Positions 8,960 through 17,916 of a DNA stretch of 64,000 nucleotides are shown one piece after another. The notes beneath the pieces are model-generated. The model ran no database searches and was not told where the DNA came from. It was given only the letters and a program-made list of their open reading frames with translations. Location of the stretch: NCBI GenBank assembly GCA_910578985.1, contig CAJTSF010000008.1:31513-95512 (forward strand). Direction: 5' to 3'. The stretch comes from an uncultured Odoribacter sp. GTDB taxonomy: Bacteria > Bacteroidota > Bacteroidia > Bacteroidales > Marinifilaceae. The translations under genes and the position numbers were made by a program. Position 1 is the first letter of the stretch. The number at the start of each line of letters is the position of its first letter.

Positions 8960-8990
8960 CGTATGGCAATCCTGCGATTTCCCGTCGGAC

Positions 8991-10085
8991 TTAATGCTTG
9001 CTCAGGTAATCCTCCACGAATGCCCGCAGTTTCTCCGCCCGGATATTCTTTGCCAGGATACGGTTGTTTTCATCCAGCACCAGGATGAACGGCACGGCGT
9101 CCACGTGGTACTGCTTGACCACATCCCCCTTCCATCCTTTCAGGTCGGAGACGTGAATCCACGGCATGCCGTCCTTTTTGATGGCTTGCGTCCAGGCGGC
9201 TTTCCGTTCGTCGAGCGACACGCTGATGACAGCCAGCCCTTTGTCCTTGAAGTCGTTGTACAGCTTGACCATGTTGGGGTTCTCCATCCGGCAGGGGCCG
9301 CACCAGGAAGCCCAGAAGTCGATGATCTTCAACTTCGCCCGCACCCCGTAGAGGGTGACTGTCTCGCCTGTCGGCGTGGGCAGCGTGAAGTCGGGCGCTT
9401 GCGCGCTGACGCTCACCCGTTCCATCTCGGCGATGCGTGCCGCCAGAATCTGTCCCGGAGGCGTCAGCCTTGCCTTTTCGGAAAGCGTGCCGTACATCTG
9501 TTTCAAGGGTGCCGGCTCATTGATGCGCTCCATGCCGGCGGTCTGCAGGTAGGCAGCCAGCACATTGTCGGCATTCTGGCGGATGAGGGCGTTCAATTTG
9601 TTGTGGGCGGTCGCTTGCACCTTGTTGATTTTTTCCTGGAACTCCTTCACCGTTTTGAAGTGCTTCTGCGCGCCGGCTTCCGCCATCTTCTGCCTCAGTT
9701 CGCGGGTTTCGCCATTCGCATCCCGGACGATGTTCTGGTAATCCAGGTATGCCTGTTGCAGCTTGCCGCCGCGGATGTCGCCTTGCCCGTCGCGGGTGAG
9801 GGAGGCGGTATAGTCCGCCCCCGGTTCCAGTATCATCACGAATCCGCCGTCATAGCCTTCCACCACCAGGTGCCCCACCGCCGGCTCCGCCAGTTCGCCG
9901 GTCAGGGAGAACTGTTCTCCCGTGAATGCCGTGCGAGCCAACGTGTCTATCCCTTTCGGCGTCTGCGTAAGCACCAGCAGGGTGCCTTTGTCGAGCTCGA
10001 TTTTACCGTGGATGGTGAAAGGTTGTCCGCATACCGACTGAGCGGAAAACAGAAAGGGGAGTATGTAGGTCAAAATATCTTTCAT
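8991..10085 (-). CDS. TlpA-like thiol-disulfide oxidoreductase with DUF4369-type N-domain
   Basis: 364 residues. A signal peptide (MKDILTYILPFLFSAQSVCG) directs it to the periplasm. A DUF4369-type beta-rich domain covers about 22-125, a helical linker follows, and the C-terminal ~140 residues are a thioredoxin/TlpA domain with WCGPC inside FWASWCGPCRMENP and a cis-Pro candidate in VDAVPFILV. It should reduce disulfides at or near the inner membrane. It is the last gene of the minus-strand operon, 6 bp after the PorV/PorQ-like gene, and one of two such oxidoreductases in the locus. Confidence 0.93.
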   Translation of the reverse strand: MKDILTYILPFLFSAQSVCGQPFTIHGKIELDKGTLLVLTQTPKGIDTLARTAFTGEQFSLTGELAEPAVGHLVVEGYDGGFVMILEPGADYTASLTRDGQGDIRGGKLQQAYLDYQNIVRDANGETRELRQKMAEAGAQKHFKTVKEFQEKINKVQATAHNKLNALIRQNADNVLAAYLQTAGMERINEPAPLKQMYGTLSEKARLTPPGQILAARIAEMERVSVSAQAPDFTLPTPTGETVTLYGVRAKLKIIDFWASWCGPCRMENPNMVKLYNDFKDKGLAVISVSLDERKAAWTQAIKKDGMPWIHVSDLKGWKGDVVKQYHVDAVPFILVLDENNRILAKNIRAEKLRAFVEDYLSKH

Positions 10086-10091
10086 GACGGA

Positions 10092-11066
10092 TTATTTATT
10101 AGTAAACCAACCTAAATCAATCGCTACTGCCACTTGCCAGGTGTTTTTCAGGAAACTGTCTTTTTCGGGAATGACATAAGACGCGTCGGCGCTGATGTGG
10201 CATAAGTGCACTCCCAGACCGATTGTCCCGTACCGTTGCATCCGGTTGTCTTCCTCGCCCCAATGGTAACCGCCCCGCACGAATACTTTGTCCCAGGCTG
10301 TATATTCGGCACCTATCGCCCAATCCCAACAGGTGTTGGGCAACACTTTACAACCGACATCCAATGTTCCCTGCAACCGGTGGTTGTCGCAAAAAGCGTG
10401 GTCGATCATTCCGCCAATCGCCACCCGGGCGGGTTGTTGGTATTTTCCGTGTCCATAGTCGATTTTAGTCCCGAAATTCGCTGCCTGAAGTCCCACCGCC
10501 CATTGCGATTGCTCCGAACCGCACAGTGTATGCCGGTAGTACACGCCCAAATCGAAGGCCACGGCGTTTGCCACGGCATCCTTTTCCACTCCGCTCAAGT
10601 CGGAACGTACGAAACGGGCCGTTGCGCCGACAGACAGTCCTTTCATCAATTTGCGGGCATAGCCGAGTTCTATGCTCCAGTCTTTGGGCGTAAAGGTGGC
10701 ATCGTTTTCCAGGAGGTCGATTTTCGCATGTTTGAAATAGCGGAAACCGGCAGTCACGCCCTGCTTGTCGTCGATATTGTAATATCCGCCCGCACTATGC
10801 AGGTGGTTGCCTTTTATCAGTTCCCGCATCCAGGGGGTGTAACTGTATCCGATTTCGGATTTTTTATCCGAAAAGACGCTTTTGGCGGCATTGCGCCATA
10901 CGGAAAAAGCGTTTGCCGAAGAGGCCACTCCCGTGTTTCCCATGCCGGCTCCCCGTACGTCCGGCGTCAGCTCCGGAAACTGTGCGGCTCCGGTGTCATT
11001 TTGCGCGGACACGGTTAAGGCTCCTGCGGCGAACCATGCCATCAAGCTATATTTCAATGCGTTCAT
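10092..11066 (-). CDS. PorV/PorQ family outer-membrane protein (FadL-like barrel)
   Basis: 324 residues, with a signal peptide ending near TVSAQ. The mature start FPELTPDVRGAGMGNTGVA and the following SSANAFSVWRNAAK are typical of the PorV/PorQ branch, T9SS-associated barrels related to FadL. Many alternating strands follow and the chain ends in an aromatic, membrane-type strand (VAVAIDLGWF). PorV shuttles T9SS cargo to its surface attachment complex; PorQ assists. The neighbouring subtilisin carries a T9SS-type C-terminal domain, so a dedicated or locus-specific partner is plausible. That link is inference. Confidence 0.75.
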   Translation of the reverse strand: MNALKYSLMAWFAAGALTVSAQNDTGAAQFPELTPDVRGAGMGNTGVASSANAFSVWRNAAKSVFSDKKSEIGYSYTPWMRELIKGNHLHSAGGYYNIDDKQGVTAGFRYFKHAKIDLLENDATFTPKDWSIELGYARKLMKGLSVGATARFVRSDLSGVEKDAVANAVAFDLGVYYRHTLCGSEQSQWAVGLQAANFGTKIDYGHGKYQQPARVAIGGMIDHAFCDNHRLQGTLDVGCKVLPNTCWDWAIGAEYTAWDKVFVRGGYHWGEEDNRMQRYGTIGLGVHLCHISADASYVIPEKDSFLKNTWQVAVAIDLGWFTNK

Positions 11067-11070
11067 ATCT

Positions 11071-13110
11071 TTACAGTTTTATAATGTTCTTCGTGATTGT
11101 TTTATTGTTGCAGGTCATTTTCAATACATAATTTCCGCCTGCCATGCCGTCGAGATTTATTTTGCCGGGTTCTTTGAGTGAAATGGTTACTTGCTGTTCC
11201 AACACCAAATTGCCACTGGCATCATATAACTGAACGGTTGTCAGTCCGCTGAAGTTTACGCCGGCCTGTAGGGTTAATTCATCGGTGACCACCGGTTCTA
11301 TTTCCGGTTTTGCCAGAAATTCCGGTTGCAATTTCACGTCAAAGGAAACGGAAGTGGAAATCTCGCCTTTGTCCGTTACCGTCAGACGGATGGTGTGGTC
11401 GCCGTATTGACAATCGCGATTCAACATGGAAAGCGTGATTTTCCCCTCTTCCTTCTTGGCAGTGAAAGCACCGCTGGGGTCATCGAGGACGTAGGTCACA
11501 TCCACACCGTCTTCCGGGTCGCTGACTGTAAAGACATACTCTGCCTGTTCTCCGAAATTGTATATGTTGAAGCCGGAAGGATTTTTCTCATCCGGCACAA
11601 TCGTCGGCGGGAAATTCACCGGCTCATCGCTCAATGCGCGCAAGGCATTGACGCAGCCTACGCCTAATTTGCCGTCGTATTCGGGATTGTATTCGGCAAT
11701 GGATTTGACTCCCCGCAGCAAACGGTATTCCACTTCATACGGGGTGAGACCCGAACCAACGCCTCCGAATTTGGAGACAATCAGAGCAGCCACTCCGGCT
11801 ACCACGGGAGTGGCCATGGAGGTGCCTACTATCGCCTGGTAGGTATCGTTGGGGAAGGTGCTCATGATTTGCCAACCTGCACCGTCGGCACCTCCCGGAG
11901 CGGAAATATCCACCCAATGGGCATAATTGGAAAATCCGCTTTTCTTGAAATTAGGTCCGATGGAAGCCACGGCAATCACTTTGTCCAAAGAGGCGGGGTA
12001 ATGTTTTTCCAATTCTTTGCCCTCATTTCCGGCTGAAGCAATGACAATACCGCCACGCATGGGACCGGTCTGCACTCCGTTTTCATCCACTCCGGCATAT
12101 TCCACAAAATAGTCGATGGCATCTTGTAGGGCTTGTACAGACTCCTCGGCAACGGGATCTAACAAATACCAACTATTCGTGGAGATTACCGCTCCGTGGT
12201 CCGCAGCATATTTGATATGTGCCGCATTGCTTCCGCAAGCCATGATTTGTACGCCGTTATCGGGTGCATCTCCGCCGGCTATGCCGCATACTCCTTTACC
12301 GTTGTTGTTTTTGGCAGCAACGATTCCTGCCACATGCGTACCGTGATCCGTGCCTCGGTCCGGACGATAAGTTTCCAAATTATATGGATTTCCAAAAGGT
12401 CCGAACCAGTTGCCAACATAACCATCTCCGTCATTATCCATAAACGGACTTAGATTGTATTCTCCGGGATTTTTCCAAAAGTTGGCGACTAAATCTTCAT
12501 GATACAAGTCGATTTTTGTATCCGATACGGCAACAATGACTTCTTTTTTCCCCTTTTCGATTTTCCAGGCGTCCAATATGCCGATGTCACAACCTGCCAC
12601 CATACCATTGGTTCCCGGATTATGGAGGAACCATTGATCTTCAAAGAGAGGGTCGTTATACGGGAATCCTTCTACCGCCTCCGATTTGGCAATCAGGACA
12701 GGTTCCACAATGGCGATGTCGGGGACTGCCGACAAGGTTTTCATGGCTTCCCGAACCGACATGTTTTCATTGAAATTCACAGTGTACCACAGATGCAGGC
12801 CGGCTTTCCGGGTGCGGGGTTCGAATTTGCCGGCATACGGGAAAAGCCGGGTCATGCCGGTTGCCCGGATTTTTTCGGCTGCGGCATCCAATGCCTCGTG
12901 TCCTACTTTGATACCTCCGCTTCGTGTAGGGATTGCCTGAATATCTTCCGGCAACTCGCGGAATTTAATTCTCACCTGCCCTTTTTCCATATAAGCAGTC
13001 GGATCCGGAACAACAGAGAAGTCATCACGGGGCACTTCCGTCACCATGTCCTGTTGGCAACTCACTAAAGCCAACAGGCTTAAAACGCAAATAGTCAAAT
13101 ATTTTATCAT
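11071..13110 (-). CDS. S8 (subtilisin) family peptidase with T9SS type A sorting domain
   Basis: 679 residues. A signal peptide with a lipobox-like LVSC (Cys18) is followed by an inhibitor-like propeptide (about 40-140). The subtilisin domain has the full triad: Asp197 in VAVSDTKID, His256 in HGTHVAG and Ser431 in GTSMATP, plus an oxyanion Asn candidate in ASAGNEG. A cadherin/PKD-like segment follows (about 525-605). The last ~75 residues look like a T9SS type A sorting domain: VQLYDASGNLV, then GGNYVLKM and a final KNIIKL. Lipobox and T9SS signals together are unusual. The start overlaps the stop of the PKD-like gene by 4 bp. Confidence 0.9.
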   Translation of the reverse strand: MIKYLTICVLSLLALVSCQQDMVTEVPRDDFSVVPDPTAYMEKGQVRIKFRELPEDIQAIPTRSGGIKVGHEALDAAAEKIRATGMTRLFPYAGKFEPRTRKAGLHLWYTVNFNENMSVREAMKTLSAVPDIAIVEPVLIAKSEAVEGFPYNDPLFEDQWFLHNPGTNGMVAGCDIGILDAWKIEKGKKEVIVAVSDTKIDLYHEDLVANFWKNPGEYNLSPFMDNDGDGYVGNWFGPFGNPYNLETYRPDRGTDHGTHVAGIVAAKNNNGKGVCGIAGGDAPDNGVQIMACGSNAAHIKYAADHGAVISTNSWYLLDPVAEESVQALQDAIDYFVEYAGVDENGVQTGPMRGGIVIASAGNEGKELEKHYPASLDKVIAVASIGPNFKKSGFSNYAHWVDISAPGGADGAGWQIMSTFPNDTYQAIVGTSMATPVVAGVAALIVSKFGGVGSGLTPYEVEYRLLRGVKSIAEYNPEYDGKLGVGCVNALRALSDEPVNFPPTIVPDEKNPSGFNIYNFGEQAEYVFTVSDPEDGVDVTYVLDDPSGAFTAKKEEGKITLSMLNRDCQYGDHTIRLTVTDKGEISTSVSFDVKLQPEFLAKPEIEPVVTDELTLQAGVNFSGLTTVQLYDASGNLVLEQQVTISLKEPGKINLDGMAGGNYVLKMTCNNKTITKNIIKL

Positions 13111-14642
13111 GACACAACTCTATTAACGAAGGTAAAACATATATCTTGAATCGGCCCGAATCCTGTGAATACATTCGATGAGATGACATCACCGGAATTG
13201 TCGAGTTTCACCTCGTGCAATTCGCCTTCCTTGCCTTTGTCGACTACGATGCCCAGACAACGGAAGTAATCCCAGTAGTCTGTGAGTCCATGTTCTTGGG
13301 AGGTCCTGAACTGTAATTGGGTAATGGGGGCCCCGGCATCGTATAACTCGAAGGATTCTTTGCCGTCCGCAAAGAAACGGTATAATACGGAACCGACAGT
13401 GTAGAACAATTGTCCTTCAAATTCCATCGGGCATACGGCAAATTGAGATGTCTCGTCGATAGGGAGTTTGCCGATGTTTTCCTTGGTAATCGAAAAACCT
13501 CCCGAGACGTGAAAATGGTAAAGCCAATAGTTTTCCGTCTTCGTCTCTTTTACCAAGGCTATGCCCATCGCTTCTTTGTCGTGTTTGTTATCGGCACCCA
13601 TCCAGATGACTTCCTTGTTTTCCCAGTCCGTATCATCCGCAAAGGTTTCGACACTTCCCTTGCCGCAATCGGCATACATGAATTGTTTCTGGTTCTTGTC
13701 CCAAAAACAGATGTAAGAGCTTTCGTTTGCCTCCCCTATTTTGTCCACCTGGTAATTGGGAACATCCGTTGATCTGAATTCCTGGTATTCCTGTTTCGTC
13801 CTGTCGGCATAATAGATTTTCCGTGAATCGTCCACAATAACTGTTCCCGGGTTCTGGACGTTGCCGTCCAGGCCATACAATAATTGCCGGGAATTGTCCA
13901 ATATGACGGACGGTAACAACTGGGCGGTTTTTTTAACTACTTTCATGTCAAACGGAGACATCAGGGATAGACTGTCCGCTTCCATAATCAGCAGGGCTTC
14001 GATTTCCGATCCTTCCAGATAGGAGGGGGAATAAATCAGGTCGATGGCTTCCTGGAAGCGTCTGCCGTTTCCTAAATCCATGTAAGCGTCAGCCGTGAAG
14101 ATGTAAGCCGAAGAGTCAGGCTCTTCCACGGCGGAAATACGGCAGTCGCCTTTTTCTCCGTTCAGAACCAGCCAACTGTTGATGTAGGGTTTGACCGTGT
14201 TGATGCTTAACGTTTGATAAAAACTCAGATTCGTGGAAATGTCCGTGATTTTGAAGAGGACATTGTAGAATGTGGTCTGTTGCGGAGGGAAAACCAGAGT
14301 GAGTTCTTTGGTCGTGATCGTGTCTATCATTGGCTTGTTGTCTTTTGTATAAGACACTTTCCAGTTGTACTCCAGATTGGCTTCGTCGGTTGCCATGCTT
14401 TGCTTTACTTCCGGGGTATAGGTTACCCGTAAGGTGTCTGTCGAGGAAGGTTGCTTGTAACGGCACATCCCCCCGTCGCCGATAGGCATGACCCGCCCGT
14501 CCTGGTTTTTAGCCAGGAGGGTAACGGTCATCTCGTTGATATCATGGTAATCGTAATTGCCTTTGTCTTCGTAGCATCCGGCCAAAGTTCCACCTAACAG
14601 GACAGCCGTGCTTAACAGTATGTGAGATAATCTTTTCATCAT
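13107..14642 (-). CDS. PKD-like family lipoprotein
   Basis: 511 residues with a lipoprotein signal (LLGGTLAGCYEDKGNYDY, lipobox LAGC). The YEDKGNYDYHDIN start followed by an Ig/PKD-like strand region and a propeller-like C-terminal half matches the PKD-like lipoproteins that accompany SusC/SusD and DUF4843 genes in Bacteroidales. They are thought to be surface-exposed accessory binding proteins of SusCD uptake complexes. It lies 13 bp downstream of the DUF4843 gene and overlaps the peptidase gene by 4 bp. Its ligand is unknown. Confidence 0.8.
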   Translation of the reverse strand: MMKRLSHILLSTAVLLGGTLAGCYEDKGNYDYHDINEMTVTLLAKNQDGRVMPIGDGGMCRYKQPSSTDTLRVTYTPEVKQSMATDEANLEYNWKVSYTKDNKPMIDTITTKELTLVFPPQQTTFYNVLFKITDISTNLSFYQTLSINTVKPYINSWLVLNGEKGDCRISAVEEPDSSAYIFTADAYMDLGNGRRFQEAIDLIYSPSYLEGSEIEALLIMEADSLSLMSPFDMKVVKKTAQLLPSVILDNSRQLLYGLDGNVQNPGTVIVDDSRKIYYADRTKQEYQEFRSTDVPNYQVDKIGEANESSYICFWDKNQKQFMYADCGKGSVETFADDTDWENKEVIWMGADNKHDKEAMGIALVKETKTENYWLYHFHVSGGFSITKENIGKLPIDETSQFAVCPMEFEGQLFYTVGSVLYRFFADGKESFELYDAGAPITQLQFRTSQEHGLTDYWDYFRCLGIVVDKGKEGELHEVKLDNSGDVISSNVFTGFGPIQDICFTFVNRVVS

Positions 14643-14655
14643 GTCTTTTTATTAA

Positions 14656-16494
14656 TTATTCTGTCGGGAATGTGAAAGGTTCCGGATTCGATGTTGCATA
14701 TTTCGTCATGAAACCGTTATATTGTTCATCATAAGCCTTTTTCAATGCTTCTTTTAGGCGGGGGATATTGTTTGGATTATTTACTCCCAAATACCAGTCT
14801 TCACCGTTATTTTGTGGTTTCAAGTATATACATACAAAAACCCATTTGGATTCGGTGTATTCTCCTAAATAATCCAATTCCTCCCGATCCCAATAAGAAG
14901 GCTTTACATTCGCAACAGGGAAGTCGAACTCGTGAGGTGTATGGTTACTATTGTATAAAGCCAGTTCGTAACGCAAAATCGCATTCCAATATATTCCATT
15001 AAATTTTGAATTATACCAACCTTGGAAAGAAGCGACTATCTCTTTGACATAATTTTCTTTCGCTTCTGACCATTCACCTAAATAAGTCAGTTGACCTTTC
15101 CACCATGCCGGTGCTGTGATCGGGAAAGTGATCGGAGTCTCGTCGGGATGTGCTGTATTCCATTGATTCGCTTGCCATCGGAAATCCTCCATCAGATTTT
15201 CAAGTAGCCAACCAGAGTCAACAAGTTGATAAATATTATAGATTCCGTCATCTTCCACGTTCATTTTGAATACGTAGGATACCAACAAATCCCGTTTGGC
15301 AACAGAGAAATCGCCTAACATTTCAGCACGCATAGGCCACCAATAAGGCTCTCCCTCTATGGGGAATTCAAAGGGAAGAGGAGTTGCTTGTTTTTCCGCT
15401 ATCTCCCGCAATATCACATTCGCGTAATCCCAGGTTGTATTCGAAATGCTGTATTTGCTCAGCGGGAAAAGATTCAGAATGACAAATTCCTGTTTCTCCA
15501 ACGACCAATCTCCCAGCGCGGTGTTGTTCCACCAGGACACCATTTTTTCATTCCGGGGAATTTCAATATCGGTTCTGCCCTCTTCTTCCAGTTTTTTACG
15601 GAATACGATATTCCAGTATTCCAGTTTTTCGTTTGCAGGCAAATTGCCTCCGACGATATTTTTCATGAAAGTGTGTTTCTCTTCGGAGAATTCACCCAGC
15701 AGATGCGACTGCGAGTCCCACCAAATCGGTTTGGTGGTTGCCGGAAAGGTAAAGGTTTTTCTGTCCTCGGGTGCTGCCGACGTGTTGAAGTCTTCCAACG
15801 CTTTGCGCAGTTCCTGGTTATAGGCGTCCGTTTCGTTCCACATATGGTTATTCGCCCTGCTGAATGCTTGCTGGGAATAAGTAACCATAAAAGCATATTT
15901 CTCTTCCTCGAATTCGCCCAACCACTCCTTGCGCTCATCCCAACCTTCCGGTTTTTCGTAGGTGTCTTTGATTTCCAGTTCCAATACCGAATTTTCAAAC
16001 GCCCCTTTTTCGAAGAAACCGTAGCTGTTTTCCGTATCTATCATAATACCTACCCGATAGGTACCTCTCTTTTCCGGGCGGAGCACGGTGAGTTGAATCG
16101 TATCGTAGAGCATGTTGGGAGCCAGGCTGTAATAGCTGTCGAACACCACTTTCGCCACTTTGGAAGAATCCTGGCCTTCCAGCAATACGGTCTTTAATTT
16201 ATACGGACGTTCGTCAGGAGAAGGGAAGCCCTGCAATTCCAGTATGATGGAATTTTTGTCATTGTAAGTCATCGAAGCCAGACTGTCCCCGTAGTAGTAT
16301 TCTCTCTCACTATCGTTTTCTTTGACCGTATAGGTTGCCGTGGCGAAATTGAATGCCAGTTTCGAGGAAACTCCTTTGTCTTCGTCCAGCAGGAATTGCA
16401 TGGCATCTTTCTCCTGGCTGTACATGACCAAATCATCTTCCTGGCAGGCATATAGCCCGAGCAGGAATATTAAATACATATATCTTTTCATCAT
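14656..16494 (-). CDS. DUF4843 lipoprotein with six C-terminal tandem repeats
   Basis: 612 residues, far longer than the ~250 usual for DUF4843 proteins. A lipoprotein signal (lipobox LYAC, Cys17) precedes a DUF4843 domain (about 20-185). Then come six diverged repeats of 61-82 residues: about 185-256, 257-317, 318-382, 383-461, 462-531 and 532-612. Each has an aromatic W or WW, then LG[ED][aromatic]xxxK, a helical stretch with aromatics, and an ending like P-x-F-x-F-P. DUF4843 genes normally sit beside SusC/SusD and are presumed surface components of the complex. The repeats may multiply a binding surface. Function of the repeat is unknown to me. Confidence 0.8.
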   Translation of the reverse strand: MMKRYMYLIFLLGLYACQEDDLVMYSQEKDAMQFLLDEDKGVSSKLAFNFATATYTVKENDSEREYYYGDSLASMTYNDKNSIILELQGFPSPDERPYKLKTVLLEGQDSSKVAKVVFDSYYSLAPNMLYDTIQLTVLRPEKRGTYRVGIMIDTENSYGFFEKGAFENSVLELEIKDTYEKPEGWDERKEWLGEFEEEKYAFMVTYSQQAFSRANNHMWNETDAYNQELRKALEDFNTSAAPEDRKTFTFPATTKPIWWDSQSHLLGEFSEEKHTFMKNIVGGNLPANEKLEYWNIVFRKKLEEEGRTDIEIPRNEKMVSWWNNTALGDWSLEKQEFVILNLFPLSKYSISNTTWDYANVILREIAEKQATPLPFEFPIEGEPYWWPMRAEMLGDFSVAKRDLLVSYVFKMNVEDDGIYNIYQLVDSGWLLENLMEDFRWQANQWNTAHPDETPITFPITAPAWWKGQLTYLGEWSEAKENYVKEIVASFQGWYNSKFNGIYWNAILRYELALYNSNHTPHEFDFPVANVKPSYWDREELDYLGEYTESKWVFVCIYLKPQNNGEDWYLGVNNPNNIPRLKEALKKAYDEQYNGFMTKYATSNPEPFTFPTE

Positions 16495-16515
16495 TCGTCC
16501 TTTTTAATGATACAA

Positions 16516-17898
16516 CTATTCATTTACTGTTCCGTAAGCGATTTCATCGTCAGGAGTCGGTAATACGTAATATACCATTTCTGCGACGGGACAACGGTGG
16601 AACGTGGAGTAATTGTGGCGTTTCAGGAAATAGAACCATTGTCCTTCTGCAAAGAAGTCTTTCTGATATTCTTTGTTCAGCGCTTCGATTCTTTCGTTTT
16701 CGCCACTGAAAGTCAGATCGTAATTACGTGATATACCACGCGCGTTCCTTACGGTGTTGATGTACTTCTCGCTGTCTGCCAAAGCCACCGATTCTGCCAG
16801 AATATAGTACATCTCCGAAAGTCGGATCAAAGGTATTTTTTCTTTGTACAATACCGATTTGCCCAGGTATTTGCGGCATAACAGTCCGTTGACCCCGTGG
16901 ATGAAGCCGTAGCCTGACCGATAGCGGATGTCGTTCACTCCGATGGTGGTGTAGTCGAATACGCTGCGCGCATTTTCCAACGAGATGTAGTATTCGTTGG
17001 AATACAACGTGATGTCCGCCCAGTCGGATTTTAATTTTTCCTCCATATCATCCATGCCGAGGGCAAAGAGGGTTTCGTCGAATAAAGAGACGTCTTCCAA
17101 ATTGCTGCGTACCAAGGAAAGCCCGCATTCGTCAATGACCTCCTGCGCTTTGACGGCGGCATTTGTCTTGTCGCCGACCCATAAGTACACTCTGGCCATC
17201 AATCCTTTCACCGCCATGCGGTTCATCCGGTGTCTCCGGTTTCTAACTGTATCCTCCGCCAACGATTTGTCCTTCAGCAGTTCTTCCGCGCCTTTTAGGT
17301 CGTCGATGATATGCCCGGCAATCTCGCTTGCCGAAGCCAAGGGCAAACGCTCGGCATTGAACTCTGTCCGCCAGGGCAGGCATTTCATATCCGGATCTTT
17401 AGAGTAGATGGGACCGTAGAGGCGGAGCAGGTCGAAATAGTGGAAAGCCCGCAAACCCAATGCCTCACCCTTTATCTGTTCCCAAAGTCCTTCGGTCAGG
17501 ATGACATCGCGTCCTTTATTCTCCAAATAGTTCAACAGGTTGTTGAGGTTGGCAATGGTATTGTATGATTCTTGCCATATACTGTTGACATATTCTTTGG
17601 CGGTCTTGTCGTTTTTGTAATCGTAGCGTTCGGCGCGTTTGGCATCCGTGGGAACTATGCTGTAATTATCGTAACGCTGCACCAAATCCTCGATGTATCC
17701 GTAAGATAGGTTTTTTCCGTAATTCTCCGTTAAAGTCATACGGGCATATACCCCGATGAGGGCACTTTTGAAACCGTTCTCCGAGTTGAAAAGTTTATCG
17801 GCTTCCACCTCTTCTTTAGGTGAAACGTTTACCCAATCGGCACAGGCACTAAACAACGCGGTCAATGCCATTCCAATAATGATGATTGATTTTTTCAT
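16516..17898 (-). CDS. SusD/RagB family outer-membrane lipoprotein
   Basis: 460 residues; lipoprotein signal with lipobox FSAC (Cys19). The start CADWVNVSPKEEVEADKLFN and the following GFKSALIGVYA helix are typical of SusD/RagB. The family forms the lid on the SusC barrel and captures ligand at the cell surface. RagB-type members bind peptides, which would fit the peptidase encoded downstream. It follows the susC-like gene by 18 bp and is certainly in the same transcript. Length and domain order are normal. Confidence 0.93.
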   Translation of the reverse strand: MKKSIIIIGMALTALFSACADWVNVSPKEEVEADKLFNSENGFKSALIGVYARMTLTENYGKNLSYGYIEDLVQRYDNYSIVPTDAKRAERYDYKNDKTAKEYVNSIWQESYNTIANLNNLLNYLENKGRDVILTEGLWEQIKGEALGLRAFHYFDLLRLYGPIYSKDPDMKCLPWRTEFNAERLPLASASEIAGHIIDDLKGAEELLKDKSLAEDTVRNRRHRMNRMAVKGLMARVYLWVGDKTNAAVKAQEVIDECGLSLVRSNLEDVSLFDETLFALGMDDMEEKLKSDWADITLYSNEYYISLENARSVFDYTTIGVNDIRYRSGYGFIHGVNGLLCRKYLGKSVLYKEKIPLIRLSEMYYILAESVALADSEKYINTVRNARGISRNYDLTFSGENERIEALNKEYQKDFFAEGQWFYFLKRHNYSTFHRCPVAEMVYYVLPTPDDEIAYGTVNE

Positions 17899-17916
17899 AA
17901 TAACCTCCCTTCTAAA

